A DNA stretch of 64,000 nt from Chitinophagales bacterium (GTDB taxonomy: Bacteria > Bacteroidota > Bacteroidia > Chitinophagales > Saprospiraceae): assembly GCA_017303475.1 (NCBI GenBank), contig JAFLBO010000007.1:38501-102500 (forward strand). The letters are read 5' to 3'. The translations under genes were made by a program, and so were the position numbers. Shown here one piece after another: positions 35,298 to 43,770 of this stretch. Numbering within the stretch: the first letter of the stretch is position 1; each line of letters begins with the position of its first letter. Under the pieces are notes generated by a model. It did not search any database and was not told the DNA's origin. It worked only from the letters and a program-made list of their open reading frames with translations.

Positions 35298-36227
35298 TTA
35301 TTCCGCTTCCCAGTGAATACTCATTTTGCCGTTCCACACGCCATCAGGCGGCAGACTGATAAGGCCATCCTGATTGTTGAAGGCATCTACATTGCAGCTC
35401 ATGGGCTCAAGTGCCACACTTTCCCGGTGTGGCGGCGTGAATACCTGGAAAAAAGGAAATTCAGCGGCAGAGGCTTTTACGCGAAGGGTTTGACCTTCGC
35501 CGGAAAGTACCATCTGATAGTTTCCGGTTTTACTGGAGCTGAAGCAATTGTCGAGTGTGGTATCGCCCAGGTCTTTTTTTTGCTGAAATGCCGCATAGGG
35601 CGTTCGTTTTCCGGTGGGAATCATGCGGTCGTTGATGTCAACAAGTTCTGATGCGGGGAGTTGAAGCTGATGCAGATCGGCACGGGAGGCCAGGCGGAAG
35701 TACGGGTGCCACCCGAAGCCAACCGGGATAACATCGTTGTGTACGTTGGTTACTTCAACCTGCACATCGAATTTTCCGGAATCGTGAATAGTAAATTCCA
35801 GTTCCAGCGAAAAAGGAAAAGGGAAATACGGCCGTTCGCCGTGGTAATCGAAATAGCAGCGAAAACTGGCCAGATCTTGTCCTAAAAACACAAATTCCGG
35901 TTCAAAGGCTTCTTCGCGCACAAACCCGTGTATGGCGTTGTTGGTGGCGGCATTGTTGATAGGGAAACTGTATTCCTTGCCGTTCCAGCGGTATTTGCCA
36001 TCGTTAAGCCGGTTGGGAAAAGGGAACAGCACCGTGCTTTTACCCCATTTTCCGGCTTCCAGTTCTTCCGGGGTGTTGTAGCCGTCGAGGATATTTTGTC
36101 CGTTGAAATGAATTTCCAGCACATTAGCGCCGGCGCCGGGAACGATGCTGAACCCAGTATTGCTCAGCGGATTGTGCAGGGTAAAACGGGTATGCGGGCC
36201 AAAAGGCGTCTTGGTTAATTCGTACAT
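35298..36227 (-). CDS. Aldose 1-epimerase family protein
   Basis: A 309-residue beta-sandwich protein that interconverts sugar anomers. FPFPNRLNDGKYRWNGKEY, AIHGFVRE (histidine motif), FGWHPYFRL (second histidine) and the acidic CFSSS region fit galactose mutarotase-like proteins. The sugar is unknown. The start MYELTKTPFG at 36227 is used. It is divergent from the SGNH esterase gene, with an 81-base gap holding a TACCTTTG element for the latter. Confidence 0.88.
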   Translation of the reverse strand: MYELTKTPFGPHTRFTLHNPLSNTGFSIVPGAGANVLEIHFNGQNILDGYNTPEELEAGKWGKSTVLFPFPNRLNDGKYRWNGKEYSFPINNAATNNAIHGFVREEAFEPEFVFLGQDLASFRCYFDYHGERPYFPFPFSLELEFTIHDSGKFDVQVEVTNVHNDVIPVGFGWHPYFRLASRADLHQLQLPASELVDINDRMIPTGKRTPYAAFQQKKDLGDTTLDNCFSSSKTGNYQMVLSGEGQTLRVKASAAEFPFFQVFTPPHRESVALEPMSCNVDAFNNQDGLISLPPDGVWNGKMSIHWEAE

Positions 36228-36276
36228 GAGCAGGGTGATGAAGGGGTAAATATATAACGAGGCGCCGGTATGTACA

Positions 36277-36284
36277 TACCTTTG
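36277..36284 (+). promoter_or_regulatory. TACCTTTG promoter element for the SGNH esterase gene
   Basis: A perfect TAnnTTTG word 25 bases before the ATG at 36309. Confidence 0.5.
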
Positions 36285-36308
36285 CCCCAACATTCAATTT
36301 CACCCAAT

Positions 36309-36977
36309 ATGCAACAACGATTCCTTCTTGTGGCCCTGGTTTTGGGCTTGTTTGCCTGTCAGTCTGAAAAACCTCAGGACAAAGCGGCTACAACTGCCAA
36401 CACGGCTGCTGAAGCTCCTGCAGTTCAGAAAAAAAACATTGTTTTCTTCGGTAATAGTCTCACAGCAGCCTATCAGTTATCGCCCGAACAAGGCTTTACG
36501 GCCATACTTCAGCGACGGATTGATACCCTGAAAATGCCTTATATATGCGTTAATGCCGGCCTGAGCGGCGAGACTACCGCAGATGGCGTGAACCGGGTAA
36601 ACTGGGTACTTCAGCAGCCTGTTGATATTTTTGTGCTGGAACTTGGCGGCAACGATGCCCTGCGCGGCTTGCCCATCGAAGCATCCAAAAAGAACCTGAA
36701 CGATATTCTGGAAAAAGTAAAAGCCAAGTATCCGGATTGCAAAATTGTGGTGGCTGGAATGATGGCGCCGCCTAACCTGGGCGCCGTGTACACCAATGCT
36801 TTTCGGGATATGTATCCCAATCTGGCCAAAAAATTCAACGCAGCCCTCATTCCTTTCCTGCTGGATGGCGTAGGAGGCGTTCCCTCTCTTAATCTGCCCG
36901 ATGGCATCCATCCCAACGTGGAAGGACAGAAAATTGTGGCTGAAAATGTATGGGCAGTGCTGAAGGGGGTACTGTAA
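36309..36977 (+). CDS. SGNH/GDSL arylesterase lipoprotein (TesA-like)
   Basis: A 222-residue exported esterase. Lipobox at LGLFAC, then a low-complexity linker rich in alanine and threonine. Block I is VFFGNSLTAAYQLSP (serine), block III LELGGNDALRG, and block V DGIHPNVEG with the catalytic aspartate and histidine. It belongs to the TesA/arylesterase group, acting on short acyl esters or thioesters in the periplasm. It is probably a single-gene unit, followed by phrase repeats. Confidence 0.9.
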   Translation: MQQRFLLVALVLGLFACQSEKPQDKAATTANTAAEAPAVQKKNIVFFGNSLTAAYQLSPEQGFTAILQRRIDTLKMPYICVNAGLSGETTADGVNRVNWVLQQPVDIFVLELGGNDALRGLPIEASKKNLNDILEKVKAKYPDCKIVVAGMMAPPNLGAVYTNAFRDMYPNLAKKFNAALIPFLLDGVGGVPSLNLPDGIHPNVEGQKIVAENVWAVLKGVL

Positions 36978-36989
36978 GGGGAGAGGCGC

Positions 36990-37124
36990 GGTTTTTTTAC
37001 CGCAGAGGCGCAGAGACGCAGAGACGCAGAGGGATTCTCTGCGCCTCTGCGGTAAAAAAACTCCGCGTCTCTGCGTCTCTGCGGTAAAAAAACTCCGCGT
37101 CTCCGAGCCTCTGCGGCAAAAAAA
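36990..37124. repeat. Inverted phrase repeat of the CAGAGGCGCAGAGACGCAGAG family
   Basis: TTTTACCGCAGAGGCGCAGA and GACGCAGAG units on the left are mirrored by CTCTGCGCCTCTGCGGTAAA, and then twice more by variants. It lies between the convergent esterase and DUF2141 genes and reaches the stop codon of the latter. Confidence 0.75.
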
Positions 37125-37538
37125 CTACCACTTTTCCATTTTCAAACGCATATTCAAACCCTCTGCCGGGAATTGAAATACCGCTTCCGACCAGCGTGGC
37201 GCGCGGAATTTTGGCCGGGCATTATTGGAAAAACAATAAGGCTCGGTAGGAATACCCATCCAGTCGGTGTCAAGCTGCCCGTTACCATTTACGTCGTGAA
37301 AACAACTTACGGCATAAGTACCCGGTGGTAAATCGTTGATGGAAACCCGCATGTTTCCGGCCTGGCTCACTGGAACTATCTTGTGAAGGTAGATCTGGTC
37401 GTACTTCAAAAAATTGTCAGATTTGTTGTAAATTGCAATATATACGCTGCCGGAAGCGTCCTGGATATTGTTTAGTTCCAGGGCAAATTCCGGCTTAATT
37501 CCGGTGAAAAAGAGTCCGAGTAGGAGAAGGGAAGTCAT
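37125..37538 (-). CDS. DUF2141 exported protein
   Basis: A 137-residue protein with a short N-terminal hydrophobic stretch (LLLLGLFFTGI). The core reads GSVYIAIYNKSDNFLKYD, then INDLPPGTYAVSCFHDVNGNGQLDTDWMG in parts, and ends with a PKFRAPRW beta strand. NGNGQLDTDWMGIPTEPYC is the signature of DUF2141 proteins, which are secreted beta-sandwich proteins of unknown role. The stop codon abuts an inverted repeat. Confidence 0.88.
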   Translation of the reverse strand: MTSLLLLGLFFTGIKPEFALELNNIQDASGSVYIAIYNKSDNFLKYDQIYLHKIVPVSQAGNMRVSINDLPPGTYAVSCFHDVNGNGQLDTDWMGIPTEPYCFSNNARPKFRAPRWSEAVFQFPAEGLNMRLKMEKW

Positions 37539-37539
37539 G

Positions 37540-37640
37540 GGAAGTGTTTGAAGTGTTTGAGTTGTTATTCACCACTAAGACACTTAGGGCACTAAGCTTA
37601 GGTATTCTTAGTGCCCTAAGTGGCTTAGTGGTAAAAACTC
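37540..37640. repeat. Inverted repeat of the CCACTAAG family between divergent genes
   Basis: GAAGTGTTTGAAGTGTTTGA lies directly upstream of the DUF2141 start, followed by arms at about 37570-37595 and 37608-37633 (ACCACTAAGACACTTAGGGC and complement, about 24 of 26 matched). The remaining 37641-37958 holds a promoter word and the typA leader; no gene is seen. Confidence 0.7.
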
Positions 37641-37792
37641 CGTTTACCCAAAATTGTTTTACCCTGTAGTTTGTTAAAATTTTATTCTGTAACAGTCGTT
37701 TTAGACCTCTGGTCGCCAAACTTTTTGCACCCTTCGGCTATTATTAACAAATACTTGCCCGAAAACTCTTTTTTTTCTGGCAAATAAAAGCC

Positions 37793-37800
37793 TACTTTTG
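37793..37800 (+). promoter_or_regulatory. TACTTTTG promoter element for typA
   Basis: A perfect TAnnTTTG word; transcription would start near 37807 and leave a leader of about 150 bases. The -33 TTG is not clear. Confidence 0.5.
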
Positions 37801-37958
37801 CGGCCCGTTTGGGAAGCTTGTGCCCATTTTTTACGAAATTTGGGTTTTTCGAAGGTTTTTTAACAAATATTTTCCAAAAACAACCGTTTTGCACGCGCTC
37901 CCAAACATCATTTTTTAAACCCCGGCAAAAAAATACGTCGCTCACCTTTTCAATCTCC

Positions 37959-39770
37959 ATGATGAACATTCGCAATATCGCCATCATCGCTCACGTTGAC
38001 CACGGCAAAACTACCCTGGTGGACAAAATGATCCATGCCTCCCAGGTCTTCAAGGAGCATGAACTGACCGGTGAGCTGATCCTCGATAACAACGACCTCG
38101 AACGCGAACGCGGTATCACCATTCTTTCCAAAAACGTTGCACTCAATTACAAAGGCATTAAAATCAATGTAATTGACACCCCGGGTCACGCCGATTTCGG
38201 TGGCGAGGTGGAACGTGTACTGAATATGGCCGATGGCGTACTGCTGCTCGTGGATGCCTTCGAAGGTCCAATGCCACAAACCCGTTTTGTGTTGCAAAAA
38301 GCCCTTGAAATGGGCAAAAAACCTATCGTAGTAATCAATAAGGTGGACAAGCCTAACTGCAACCCTGATTGGGCGCACGAACAGGTGTTCGACCTCATGT
38401 TTGCCCTCGATGCCAATGAAGAACAACTGGATTTCCCGGTGGTGTTCGGCTCCGCTAAAAATGGCTGGATGTCGCACGACTGGAAAAATCCTTCCACCGA
38501 CATCACGGTGTTGCTGGAAGACATCATCAAATACATTCCGGAACCCAAGGTTGCTGAAGGCAATACCCAGATGTTGGTGACATCCCTTGATTTCTCCAAT
38601 TATATCGGTCGTATTGCGGTTGGTCGTTTGCTGCGTGGCAAACTTACCGCCAACCAGCCTGTAACCCTTTGCAAAAAGGATGGTTCCATGCAGAAGCACC
38701 GCATCAAGCAGTTGTTTGTATTCGATGGTCTGGCCAAAAAAGACGTACCTGAAGTACAAGCCGGCGATATCTGCGCGGTAGTTGGTGTAGATGGTTTTGA
38801 AATTGGCGATACCATTGCCGATTACGAAAATCCGGAAGCACTGGACCCGATTGCTATCGACGAGCCAACAATGTCTATGCTCTTTACGATCAACGACTCT
38901 CCGTTCTTCGGTCAGGAGGGTAAATTTGTTACCAGCCGCCACGTACGTGAGCGTTTGGAAAAAGAGCTGGAGAAAAACCTGGCCATGCGCCTGCAAGACA
39001 CCAACTCTGCCGATTCGTTTATGGTATTCGGTCGCGGTGTATTGCACCTTTCTATCCTGATCGAAACCATGCGTCGTGAGGGCTATGAGCTTCAGATTGG
39101 CCAGCCACGTGTAATTGTAAAAGAAATCAACGGTCAGAAATGTGAGCCGGTGGAAGAACTGACCATCGACGTGCCGGAAACTACCAGCGGCAAATGTATT
39201 GAGCTGGTTACGCGTCGTAAAGGGGTGATGAAGAGCATGGAGCCTAAGGGCGACCGCTTCATTCTGCGTTTTGAAATTCCTTCCCGCGGTATCATTGGTT
39301 TGCGTTCCAACGTACTGACAGCTACTCAGGGCGAGGCCATCATGACCCACCGCTTTACCGGCTACGAACCATGGCGTGGCGAAATCGCCGGTCGTCAGAA
39401 CGGTTCCCTGATCGTAATGGAAACTGGTTCAGCTTTTGCTTATTCTCTTGACAACCTGCAGGACCGCGGTACTTTCTTCATCGAACCAGGTGAAGAGGTG
39501 TACGAGGGCCAGGTAATTGGCGAAAACAGTCGCCCGATGGACCTGGTAATTAACGTTACCAAGAGTAAAAAACTGACCAACCACCGTGCTTCCGGCGCCG
39601 ACGATAAGGCTTCTCTGCCGCCTCCACGTCGCTTCACACTGGAAGAGGCGCTGGAATACATTCAGGAAGACGAGTATGTAGAAGTAACGCCGAAAAGCAT
39701 CCGTTTGCGTAAAATTTACCTCAAAGATTTTGAGCGTAAAAAAGCCCAGAAGGAGTTTTCAGTAGCGTAA
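37959..39770 (+). CDS. typA: Translational GTPase TypA/BipA
   Basis: A 603-residue ribosome-associated GTPase of the elongation-factor G group that aids ribosome assembly and stress growth. G1 is [11 protein letters not shown]2 includes [11 protein letters not shown]3 [11 protein letters not shown]4 NKVDKP and G5 GSAKNGW. The C-terminal BipA-specific domain follows ([18 protein letters not shown], then [11 protein letters not shown]). The start is the ATG at 37959, with a second ATG directly after. Codon choice (CGT, GGT) is more biased than in neighbours, as for a highly expressed gene. Confidence 0.96.
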   Translation: MMNIRNIAIIAHVDHGKTTLVDKMIHASQVFKEHELTGELILDNNDLERERGITILSKNVALNYKGIKINVIDTPGHADFGGEVERVLNMADGVLLLVDAFEGPMPQTRFVLQKALEMGKKPIVVINKVDKPNCNPDWAHEQVFDLMFALDANEEQLDFPVVFGSAKNGWMSHDWKNPSTDITVLLEDIIKYIPEPKVAEGNTQMLVTSLDFSNYIGRIAVGRLLRGKLTANQPVTLCKKDGSMQKHRIKQLFVFDGLAKKDVPEVQAGDICAVVGVDGFEIGDTIADYENPEALDPIAIDEPTMSMLFTINDSPFFGQEGKFVTSRHVRERLEKELEKNLAMRLQDTNSADSFMVFGRGVLHLSILIETMRREGYELQIGQPRVIVKEINGQKCEPVEELTIDVPETTSGKCIELVTRRKGVMKSMEPKGDRFILRFEIPSRGIIGLRSNVLTATQGEAIMTHRFTGYEPWRGEIAGRQNGSLIVMETGSAFAYSLDNLQDRGTFFIEPGEEVYEGQVIGENSRPMDLVINVTKSKKLTNHRASGADDKASLPPPRRFTLEEALEYIQEDEYVEVTPKSIRLRKIYLKDFERKKAQKEFSVA

Positions 39771-39774
39771 TAAG

Positions 39775-39862
39775 TTGGGTTTACCGCTAAGTACGCCAAG
39801 TACGCAAAGTATTGATGAAATACAATTTAGCGTTCTTCGCGTACTTAGCGGTGAACACTATT
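39775..39862. repeat. Inverted phrase repeat of the CCGCTAAGTACGC family
   Basis: TTTACCGCTAAGTACGCCAA on the left is mirrored by CTTCGCGTACTTAGCGGTGAA on the right over a short spacer. It fills the first part of the gap between typA and queA. Confidence 0.65.
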
Positions 39863-39906
39863 TTCTACAAAACCTTTAGAAAAATTTCTCGTTTATAGGG
39901 AAATTT

Positions 39907-39914
39907 TACTTTTG
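39907..39914 (+). promoter_or_regulatory. TACTTTTG promoter element for queA
   Basis: A perfect TAnnTTTG word; the leader to the ATG at 40088 would be about 165 bases. No riboswitch fold was identified in 39920-40087 by eye. Confidence 0.5.
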
Positions 39915-40087
39915 CAACCGTTTTCAGGCTAAGCAGGTATTTTTCCAAAAGTTATTTGTGTGAAAAATGCCCGGTTTTGACCTAAAAAAGCACATTTCCC
40001 AAAATCTAAACAGCACGACCAGGCATTGATACAACGTTTCTGTAGTTGAAGTTGTCTTACAGACGCACAATGCCATGCAATTAACAT

Positions 40088-41152
40088 ATGCGTACCAAAC
40101 TCTCACAGTTCAATTTCGACCTGCCAGCCGAGCTGGTAGCACAATATCCGGCCGATGAACGTGATCAGAGCCGTCTGATGGTTCTGCACCGCAAAACGGG
40201 TAAAATCGAGCACAAGATTTTCAAGGATATCCTCACGTATTTTGGCGACGGGGACACCATGATTTTCAACAATACCAAGGTGTTTCCGGCTCGTTTATTT
40301 GGCCAAAAGGAAAAAACCGGTGCAAAAATCGAAGTGTTTTTGCTCCGTGAACTGAACCACGATGCACGCCTGTGGGACGTGCTGGTGGATCCTGCGCGTA
40401 AAATTCGTGTGGGCAATAAACTGTATTTCGAAGACGAGCATGGCAACGATGCGTTGGTAGCCGAGGTAGTGGACAATACCACTTCACGTGGCCGTACCAT
40501 TCGTTTTTTGTTCGATGGTTCGGAAGAAGATTTCGTCAACGAACTGGTGAAGCTGGGCAATACCCCGCTGCCAAAATATATCAATCGCGAGCCGGAGGCT
40601 ATTGACCGCGAGCGCTACCAAACCATCTACGCCAAGGAAATGGGCGCGGTGGCTGCGCCAACTGCGGGCTTGCATTTCAGCCGCGAACTGATGAAACGCC
40701 TCGAACTGAAAGGCGTGAATTTTGCTGAACTGACCCTGCATATTGGCCTGGGTACCTTCCGCACTATTGATGTGGAAGACCTTTCCAAGCACAAAATGGA
40801 GGCCGAGTACTTCAAAATTCCGCAGGCTGCCGCTGATACGGTGAACAAAAGCCTGCAGAATGACAAAAAAGTTTGCGCAGTAGGCACCACTGTAATGCGT
40901 TCTATTGAAACGGCCGTTAGCGCAGACCGTATGTTGAAACAGGTGGAAGGCTGGACCAACAAGTTCATCTACCCGCCATACGATTTCAGCATTGCCAATG
41001 CTATGGTAACCAACTTTCACCTTCCTAAATCCAGTCTGTTGATCATGATTTCAGCGTTTGGCGGGTTTGAGCTGGTGATGGAAGCCTACCATCAGGCGGT
41101 GAAGGAGAAATACCGCTTCTACAGCTACGGCGACGCCATGCTGATCCTGTAA
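40088..41152 (+). CDS. queA: tRNA preQ1(34) S-adenosylmethionine ribosyltransferase-isomerase
   Basis: Transfers the ribosyl group of SAM to preQ1 at tRNA position 34 in queuosine synthesis. The 354-residue length is standard. Recognisable segments are [60 protein letters not shown] and [18 protein letters not shown]. Cytoplasmic. No other queuosine genes lie in the window. It precedes the DUF2795 gene by 44 bases, so they may share a transcript. Confidence 0.96.
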   Translation: MRTKLSQFNFDLPAELVAQYPADERDQSRLMVLHRKTGKIEHKIFKDILTYFGDGDTMIFNNTKVFPARLFGQKEKTGAKIEVFLLRELNHDARLWDVLVDPARKIRVGNKLYFEDEHGNDALVAEVVDNTTSRGRTIRFLFDGSEEDFVNELVKLGNTPLPKYINREPEAIDRERYQTIYAKEMGAVAAPTAGLHFSRELMKRLELKGVNFAELTLHIGLGTFRTIDVEDLSKHKMEAEYFKIPQAAADTVNKSLQNDKKVCAVGTTVMRSIETAVSADRMLKQVEGWTNKFIYPPYDFSIANAMVTNFHLPKSSLLIMISAFGGFELVMEAYHQAVKEKYRFYSYGDAMLIL

Positions 41153-41196
41153 GAAAACCCTGATCTCTTAGTACATTAAACAACAAAACCACACCT

Positions 41197-41418
41197 ATGT
41201 ATTGGACTCTCGAACTGGCCTCCTATTTGGAAGAGGCTCCGTGGCCGGCCTCCAAAGACGAACTGATTGACTATGCCATTCGCTCAGGTTCCCCAACCGA
41301 AGTGATCGAGAATCTGGAAGAACTCGAAGATGACGGGGAGCTGTACGAAGGTATCGAAGATATTTGGCCGGATTACCCGCGCCACGACGACTTCTTCTTC
41401 AACGAAGACGAGTATTAG
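41197..41418 (+). CDS. DUF2795 family small acidic protein
   Basis: A 73-residue, strongly acidic protein. WTLELASYLEEAPWPASKDE followed by LIDYAIRSGSPTEVIENLEEL matches the DUF2795 helical fold seen in many bacteria; function unknown. The tail (DDFFFNEDEY) is almost all acidic or aromatic. It lies 44 bases after queA and is closed by a strong terminator; an ACGGTGGACGGTAGACGG repeat starts directly at its stop codon. Confidence 0.87.
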   Translation: MYWTLELASYLEEAPWPASKDELIDYAIRSGSPTEVIENLEELEDDGELYEGIEDIWPDYPRHDDFFFNEDEY

Positions 41419-41463
41419 ACGGTGGACGGTAGACGGGGAAGAAAACGTTCAAGTCTTTTGCTT

Positions 41464-41499
41464 AAAAGGCCATTCCGGGATTCCGGGATGGCCTTTTTT
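41464..41499 (+). terminator. Intrinsic terminator after the DUF2795 gene
   Basis: Arms AAAAGGCCATTCCGG (41464-41478) and CCGGGATGGCCTTTT (41483-41497) pair fully except for one G-U, with a 4-base loop, ending in TTTTTT. Confidence 0.8.
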
Positions 41500-41551
41500 G
41501 TACCCCGGAATGATATTCCGGGAATATGGTGCAAATTTAGGCTAATGTACT

Positions 41552-41569
41552 TTGCCCCGTCCTTTAGGG
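41552..41569. repeat. Solo 18-base copy of the MITE end (TTGCCCCGTCCTTTAGGG)
   Basis: Identical over 18 bases to the left end of the element at 283-678 but without the rest. It lies upstream of the first WWQxWNW paralogue. Confidence 0.6.
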
Positions 41570-41630
41570 CTGGGATTGCCAAATTAAAAATGTGTACCCT
41601 TTCTAAAAAGAAACTTTTAATTGCCCATAA

Positions 41631-41966
41631 ATGATGAAAAAGGCTTACATGTTCCTCTTCATGATTTTCGTAATTTTTTTGATTATATCAACCTTCACAC
41701 CAATCCGTTATTTTCTGCCCAGCACTTTTCCTCACCGGTATTGTGCTGATAGCTGTGGATATTGGACATACGAGAAAGCCACTTTTAAAGACCGGTATGC
41801 AGATGTTAGAAATGGTTTTGAGGCCTATAAAACCGGGGTAAACAAACCACACCTTGTGCTTCACCGCCGGTTCGCCATGAAATGGTGGCAGATCTGGAAC
41901 TGGTTCGATTACGCAACTCATCCCAGATGGCGCTTACCCTATGCAGAAAGGGATGAGGATACGTAG
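41631..41966 (+). CDS. Small membrane-anchored protein with WWQIWNW motif (paralogue 1)
   Basis: A 111-residue protein not matched to a family I know. One N-terminal hydrophobic helix (AYMFLFMIFVIFLIISTF), then a short exported-looking domain with HRYCADSCGY and the conserved block VLHRRFAMKWWQIWNWFDY followed by HPRWRLPYA. The next gene is a clear paralogue, so this is a tandem duplication. Both are more AT-rich than flanking genes. The start may be either of two adjacent ATGs (41631, 41634). Its role is unknown. Confidence 0.72.
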   Translation: MMKKAYMFLFMIFVIFLIISTFTPIRYFLPSTFPHRYCADSCGYWTYEKATFKDRYADVRNGFEAYKTGVNKPHLVLHRRFAMKWWQIWNWFDYATHPRWRLPYAERDEDT

Positions 41967-42038
41967 TTTTATAAATAAGTTTGGGGGGCTTCACTCAAGA
42001 AGTCCGACATATTTTCATCCTCCACGTTCTGACTTTCA

Positions 42039-42383
42039 ATGAAAAATGCTCAAAAGAACCTCAAGTATTTTTTGGGAATACTGACGCTACTCTCATTCTT
42101 AATCTGCAATTTGACTTTTATCAACGCGTTTCTTCCGCACACTACGGCTCCCTTAATATTCTGTGCGGATCAAGGCAGATTTGAAGCACATGAGTTTGGA
42201 AAGCATGACCCAATAAGGATTGTTCAAAAAAGTTTTGAGGAGTACAAGCTACAAGTAAATGAACATGACCTCATTCTTTATCGAAAATTCTCACGCGATT
42301 GGTGGCAAGTGTGGAATTGGATAGAATTCTTGTTTCATCCACGATGGAAATATCCTTATGCGGGAAAGAATGGGTGTCCATAA
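42039..42383 (+). CDS. Small membrane-anchored protein with WWQVWNW motif (paralogue 2)
   Basis: A 114-residue paralogue of the preceding product, 72 bases downstream. It shares one N-terminal helix (YFLGILTLLSFLICNLTFI), the FCAD element, the pattern FEEYKLQVNEHDLILYRKF and the block WWQVWNWIEFLFHPRWKYPYA in two parts. Conservation is concentrated in the C-terminal half while the N-terminal helix differs, which suggests the C-terminal domain does the work. No known family was recognised. Confidence 0.72.
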   Translation: MKNAQKNLKYFLGILTLLSFLICNLTFINAFLPHTTAPLIFCADQGRFEAHEFGKHDPIRIVQKSFEEYKLQVNEHDLILYRKFSRDWWQVWNWIEFLFHPRWKYPYAGKNGCP

Positions 42384-42386
42384 TAG

Positions 42387-42419
42387 AACGTCGGAAGGGT
42401 TTTAAACCCTTCCGACGTT
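42387..42419. repeat. Near-perfect palindrome (16-bp arms, 1-base spacer)
   Basis: AACGTCGGAAGGGTTT (42387-42402) and its exact complement (42404-42419). It begins three bases after the stop of the second WWQxWNW paralogue. Confidence 0.75.
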
Positions 42420-42443
42420 ACACCCTTCGCACAAAACAAAAAA

Positions 42444-42475
42444 ACGCCGGAGCGATACAATGATCTCTCCGGCGT
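42444..42475 (-). terminator. Intrinsic terminator for the minus-strand gene ending at 42503
   Basis: Arms ACGCCGGAG (42444-42452) and CTCCGGCGT (42467-42475); on the minus strand the stem is followed by a run of T (the plus strand reads ACAAAAAAA just before it). Confidence 0.7.
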
Positions 42476-42502
42476 AGTTGGAAATTGTTTTGGAAAATGG
42501 AA

Positions 42503-42748
42503 TTAATCCCTGTGATCATGCATTCGGCTTCGAATGCGTTCAAGAAGAGCTTGAGGAGCTGTTTCGCGCGATAGGTTGGCTTTAAGCAGGGCGCGTAGGG
42601 ATTCTACTTCGGGAGATTCTGGTTTTCTTGGGCCTGGTTTGGAGGAGAATACTGTGGTTTCGGTGCTAACCTGGTCGTTCGGGGAGGTGCTGACCGCCTG
42701 AAACTGGTCGGTGGCGGCTATGCCGCTTGATTTACGTGCGTTTTTCAT
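42503..42748 (-). CDS. Small protein with anti-sigma-like C-terminal tail, unknown function
   Basis: An 81-residue product if started at the ATG at 42748 (MKNARKSSGIAATDQFQAV). The C-terminus, ESLRALLKANLSRETAPQAL then LERIRSRM, resembles the tail of short RsrA-like anti-sigma factors, but the zinc-binding HxxxCxxC core is absent. A longer frame to 42979 exists but its N-terminal part looks non-coding. It has its own terminator, and another terminator separates it from the sigma factor gene upstream. The likeness to anti-sigma factors is an inference from about 30 residues. Confidence 0.5.
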   Translation of the reverse strand: MKNARKSSGIAATDQFQAVSTSPNDQVSTETTVFSSKPGPRKPESPEVESLRALLKANLSRETAPQALLERIRSRMHDHRD

Positions 42749-42947
42749 GCTGACTAAAATTTGTGCCGGCATTTTACTGCTGGGGGTGCTGCCACCCGGC
42801 CAACCCGATACACCTGAGCCGGGCTGTTCACATTGTCCGCTACGGGTGCCAACCGAGCCTGGACATATCAATGCGGACAGCCAATGGTTTGCGGACTCTG
42901 TGGAGCGGAGCGACCATGGGAAGGAGCAGGCAACGGAAGCCTGCTGA
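42747..42947 (+). CDS. Possible small exported protein, divergent overlap with 42503-42748
   Basis: A 66-codon frame reads MLTKICAGILLLGVLPPG, a plausible signal sequence, then a cysteine-containing tail (PGCSHCPLRVPTEPG) ending in TEAC. Its ATG overlaps that of the divergent minus-strand gene (shared CATG). It might equally be non-coding; the opposite strand is also open here. Confidence 0.3.
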   Translation: MLTKICAGILLLGVLPPGQPDTPEPGCSHCPLRVPTEPGHINADSQWFADSVERSDHGKEQATEAC

Positions 42948-43013
42948 CCTGCTGTAAAATGCTGACGGGTGAATGACATGTTTAGTAGTGTTGAAATTTG
43001 GACTTTGGGGCAT

Positions 43014-43068
43014 AAAAAAAGGTTTGTCGCGAGCAGCAGTCAAAAACCGCCGTAGGACAAACCTTTTT
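43014..43068 (-). terminator. Terminator after the sigma factor gene
   Basis: AAAAAGGTTTGTC (43016-43028) and GACAAACCTTTTT (43056-43068) form a 13-bp perfect stem around 27 bases. A-rich on the left and T-rich on the right, so it may work in both directions. Confidence 0.65.
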
Positions 43069-43069
43069 C

Positions 43070-43651
43070 TTATACCGCGTTGGGGGCATCCTCGGAGTCT
43101 TCGTTATCCTGCACATTGTAGCCCAGAGAGCGGCCATACATCTGGAGTTTTTTGGCCAGGATGTTGCGCGCGCGGTGCAGGCGTGAACGTACGGTACCGA
43201 TCGGGATGTCCAGTATTACCGCAATTTCTTCGTAGGTGAAATCTTCCAGATCCAGGAGGATCACCGTGCGGAAGTGTTCAGACAAAGTATTGATGGCCAG
43301 TGTCACCTCATCGCCCATACGGTCGTTGTGCGGAGACTCCATTACCGGGAGCAACTTAACTGCCGGGTCATCAATATCGCGGGTACGCGGTTGTGTTTGG
43401 CGGCTGCGCCATTCATTGATGAAGGCATTGCGGCAAATACGGAACAGCCAGGCTTTGGCGTTCGTTTCGGCCGCATAGCGCTCAATGAAGCGCCATGCTT
43501 TCAGGAATGTCTCCTGAGCAAGGTCTTCCGCCTGGGTCCTGTCGCCTGTCAGGCGATAGGAGAACGCATATACCGCATCTAGGAGCGGAATAAATTCCTG
43601 CTCGAAGATCCGGCTCTGCGCGCTGTTTGCCTTGTAGGTTAAGTTAGCCAT
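43070..43651 (-). CDS. ECF-type RNA polymerase sigma factor (SigW/RpoE-like)
   Basis: A 193-residue sigma-70 family factor. Region 2 is at about 15-85 (LLDAVYAFSYRLTGDRTQAE, LAQETFLKAWRFIERY, AKAWLFRICRNAFINEWR). Region 4 is at about 125-180 (EVTLAINTLSEHFRTVILLD, EDFTYEEIAVILDIPIGTVRSRL in parts). The tail DNEDSEDAPNAV is acidic. There is no adjacent typical anti-sigma gene, as is common for the Bacteroidota SigW-like group. It is probably transcribed alone, with a promoter near 43679-43709 and a terminator downstream. Confidence 0.92.
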   Translation of the reverse strand: MANLTYKANSAQSRIFEQEFIPLLDAVYAFSYRLTGDRTQAEDLAQETFLKAWRFIERYAAETNAKAWLFRICRNAFINEWRSRQTQPRTRDIDDPAVKLLPVMESPHNDRMGDEVTLAINTLSEHFRTVILLDLEDFTYEEIAVILDIPIGTVRSRLHRARNILAKKLQMYGRSLGYNVQDNEDSEDAPNAV

Positions 43652-43678
43652 AGAGAAAAAGGTTTATATTCGGGACTG

Positions 43679-43709
43679 CAAAGGTCGCCGTAAAACCAAC
43701 ACAACACAA
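43679..43709 (-). promoter_or_regulatory. Putative promoter of the sigma factor gene
   Basis: On the minus strand, TTG (43709-43707) and GACCTTTG (43686-43679), one base from TAnnTTTG, are separated by 20 bases. The element lies 28 bases before the ATG. Confidence 0.4.
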
Positions 43710-43770
43710 GTGGGGGGCGGGAGAGTTCCCGAGGGGGTAAAAAAAATTATAATTTTTTTTGAGATACAGC

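Noticed and set aside
37950..39350. A 466-codon frame opposite typA
   Set aside because: It mirrors the strongly codon-biased typA gene, which often leaves long open antisense frames; no domain is visible.
39920..40087. preQ1 riboswitch upstream of queA
   Set aside because: No preQ1-I type compact stem with an A-rich tail could be traced by eye; queA is not a usual target.
42503..42979. Longer 158-codon version of the small minus-strand gene
   Set aside because: The extra N-terminal 77 codons look non-coding (serine, tryptophan and proline rich, no pattern) and would run antisense to another possible frame; the ATG at 42748 gives a compact protein.
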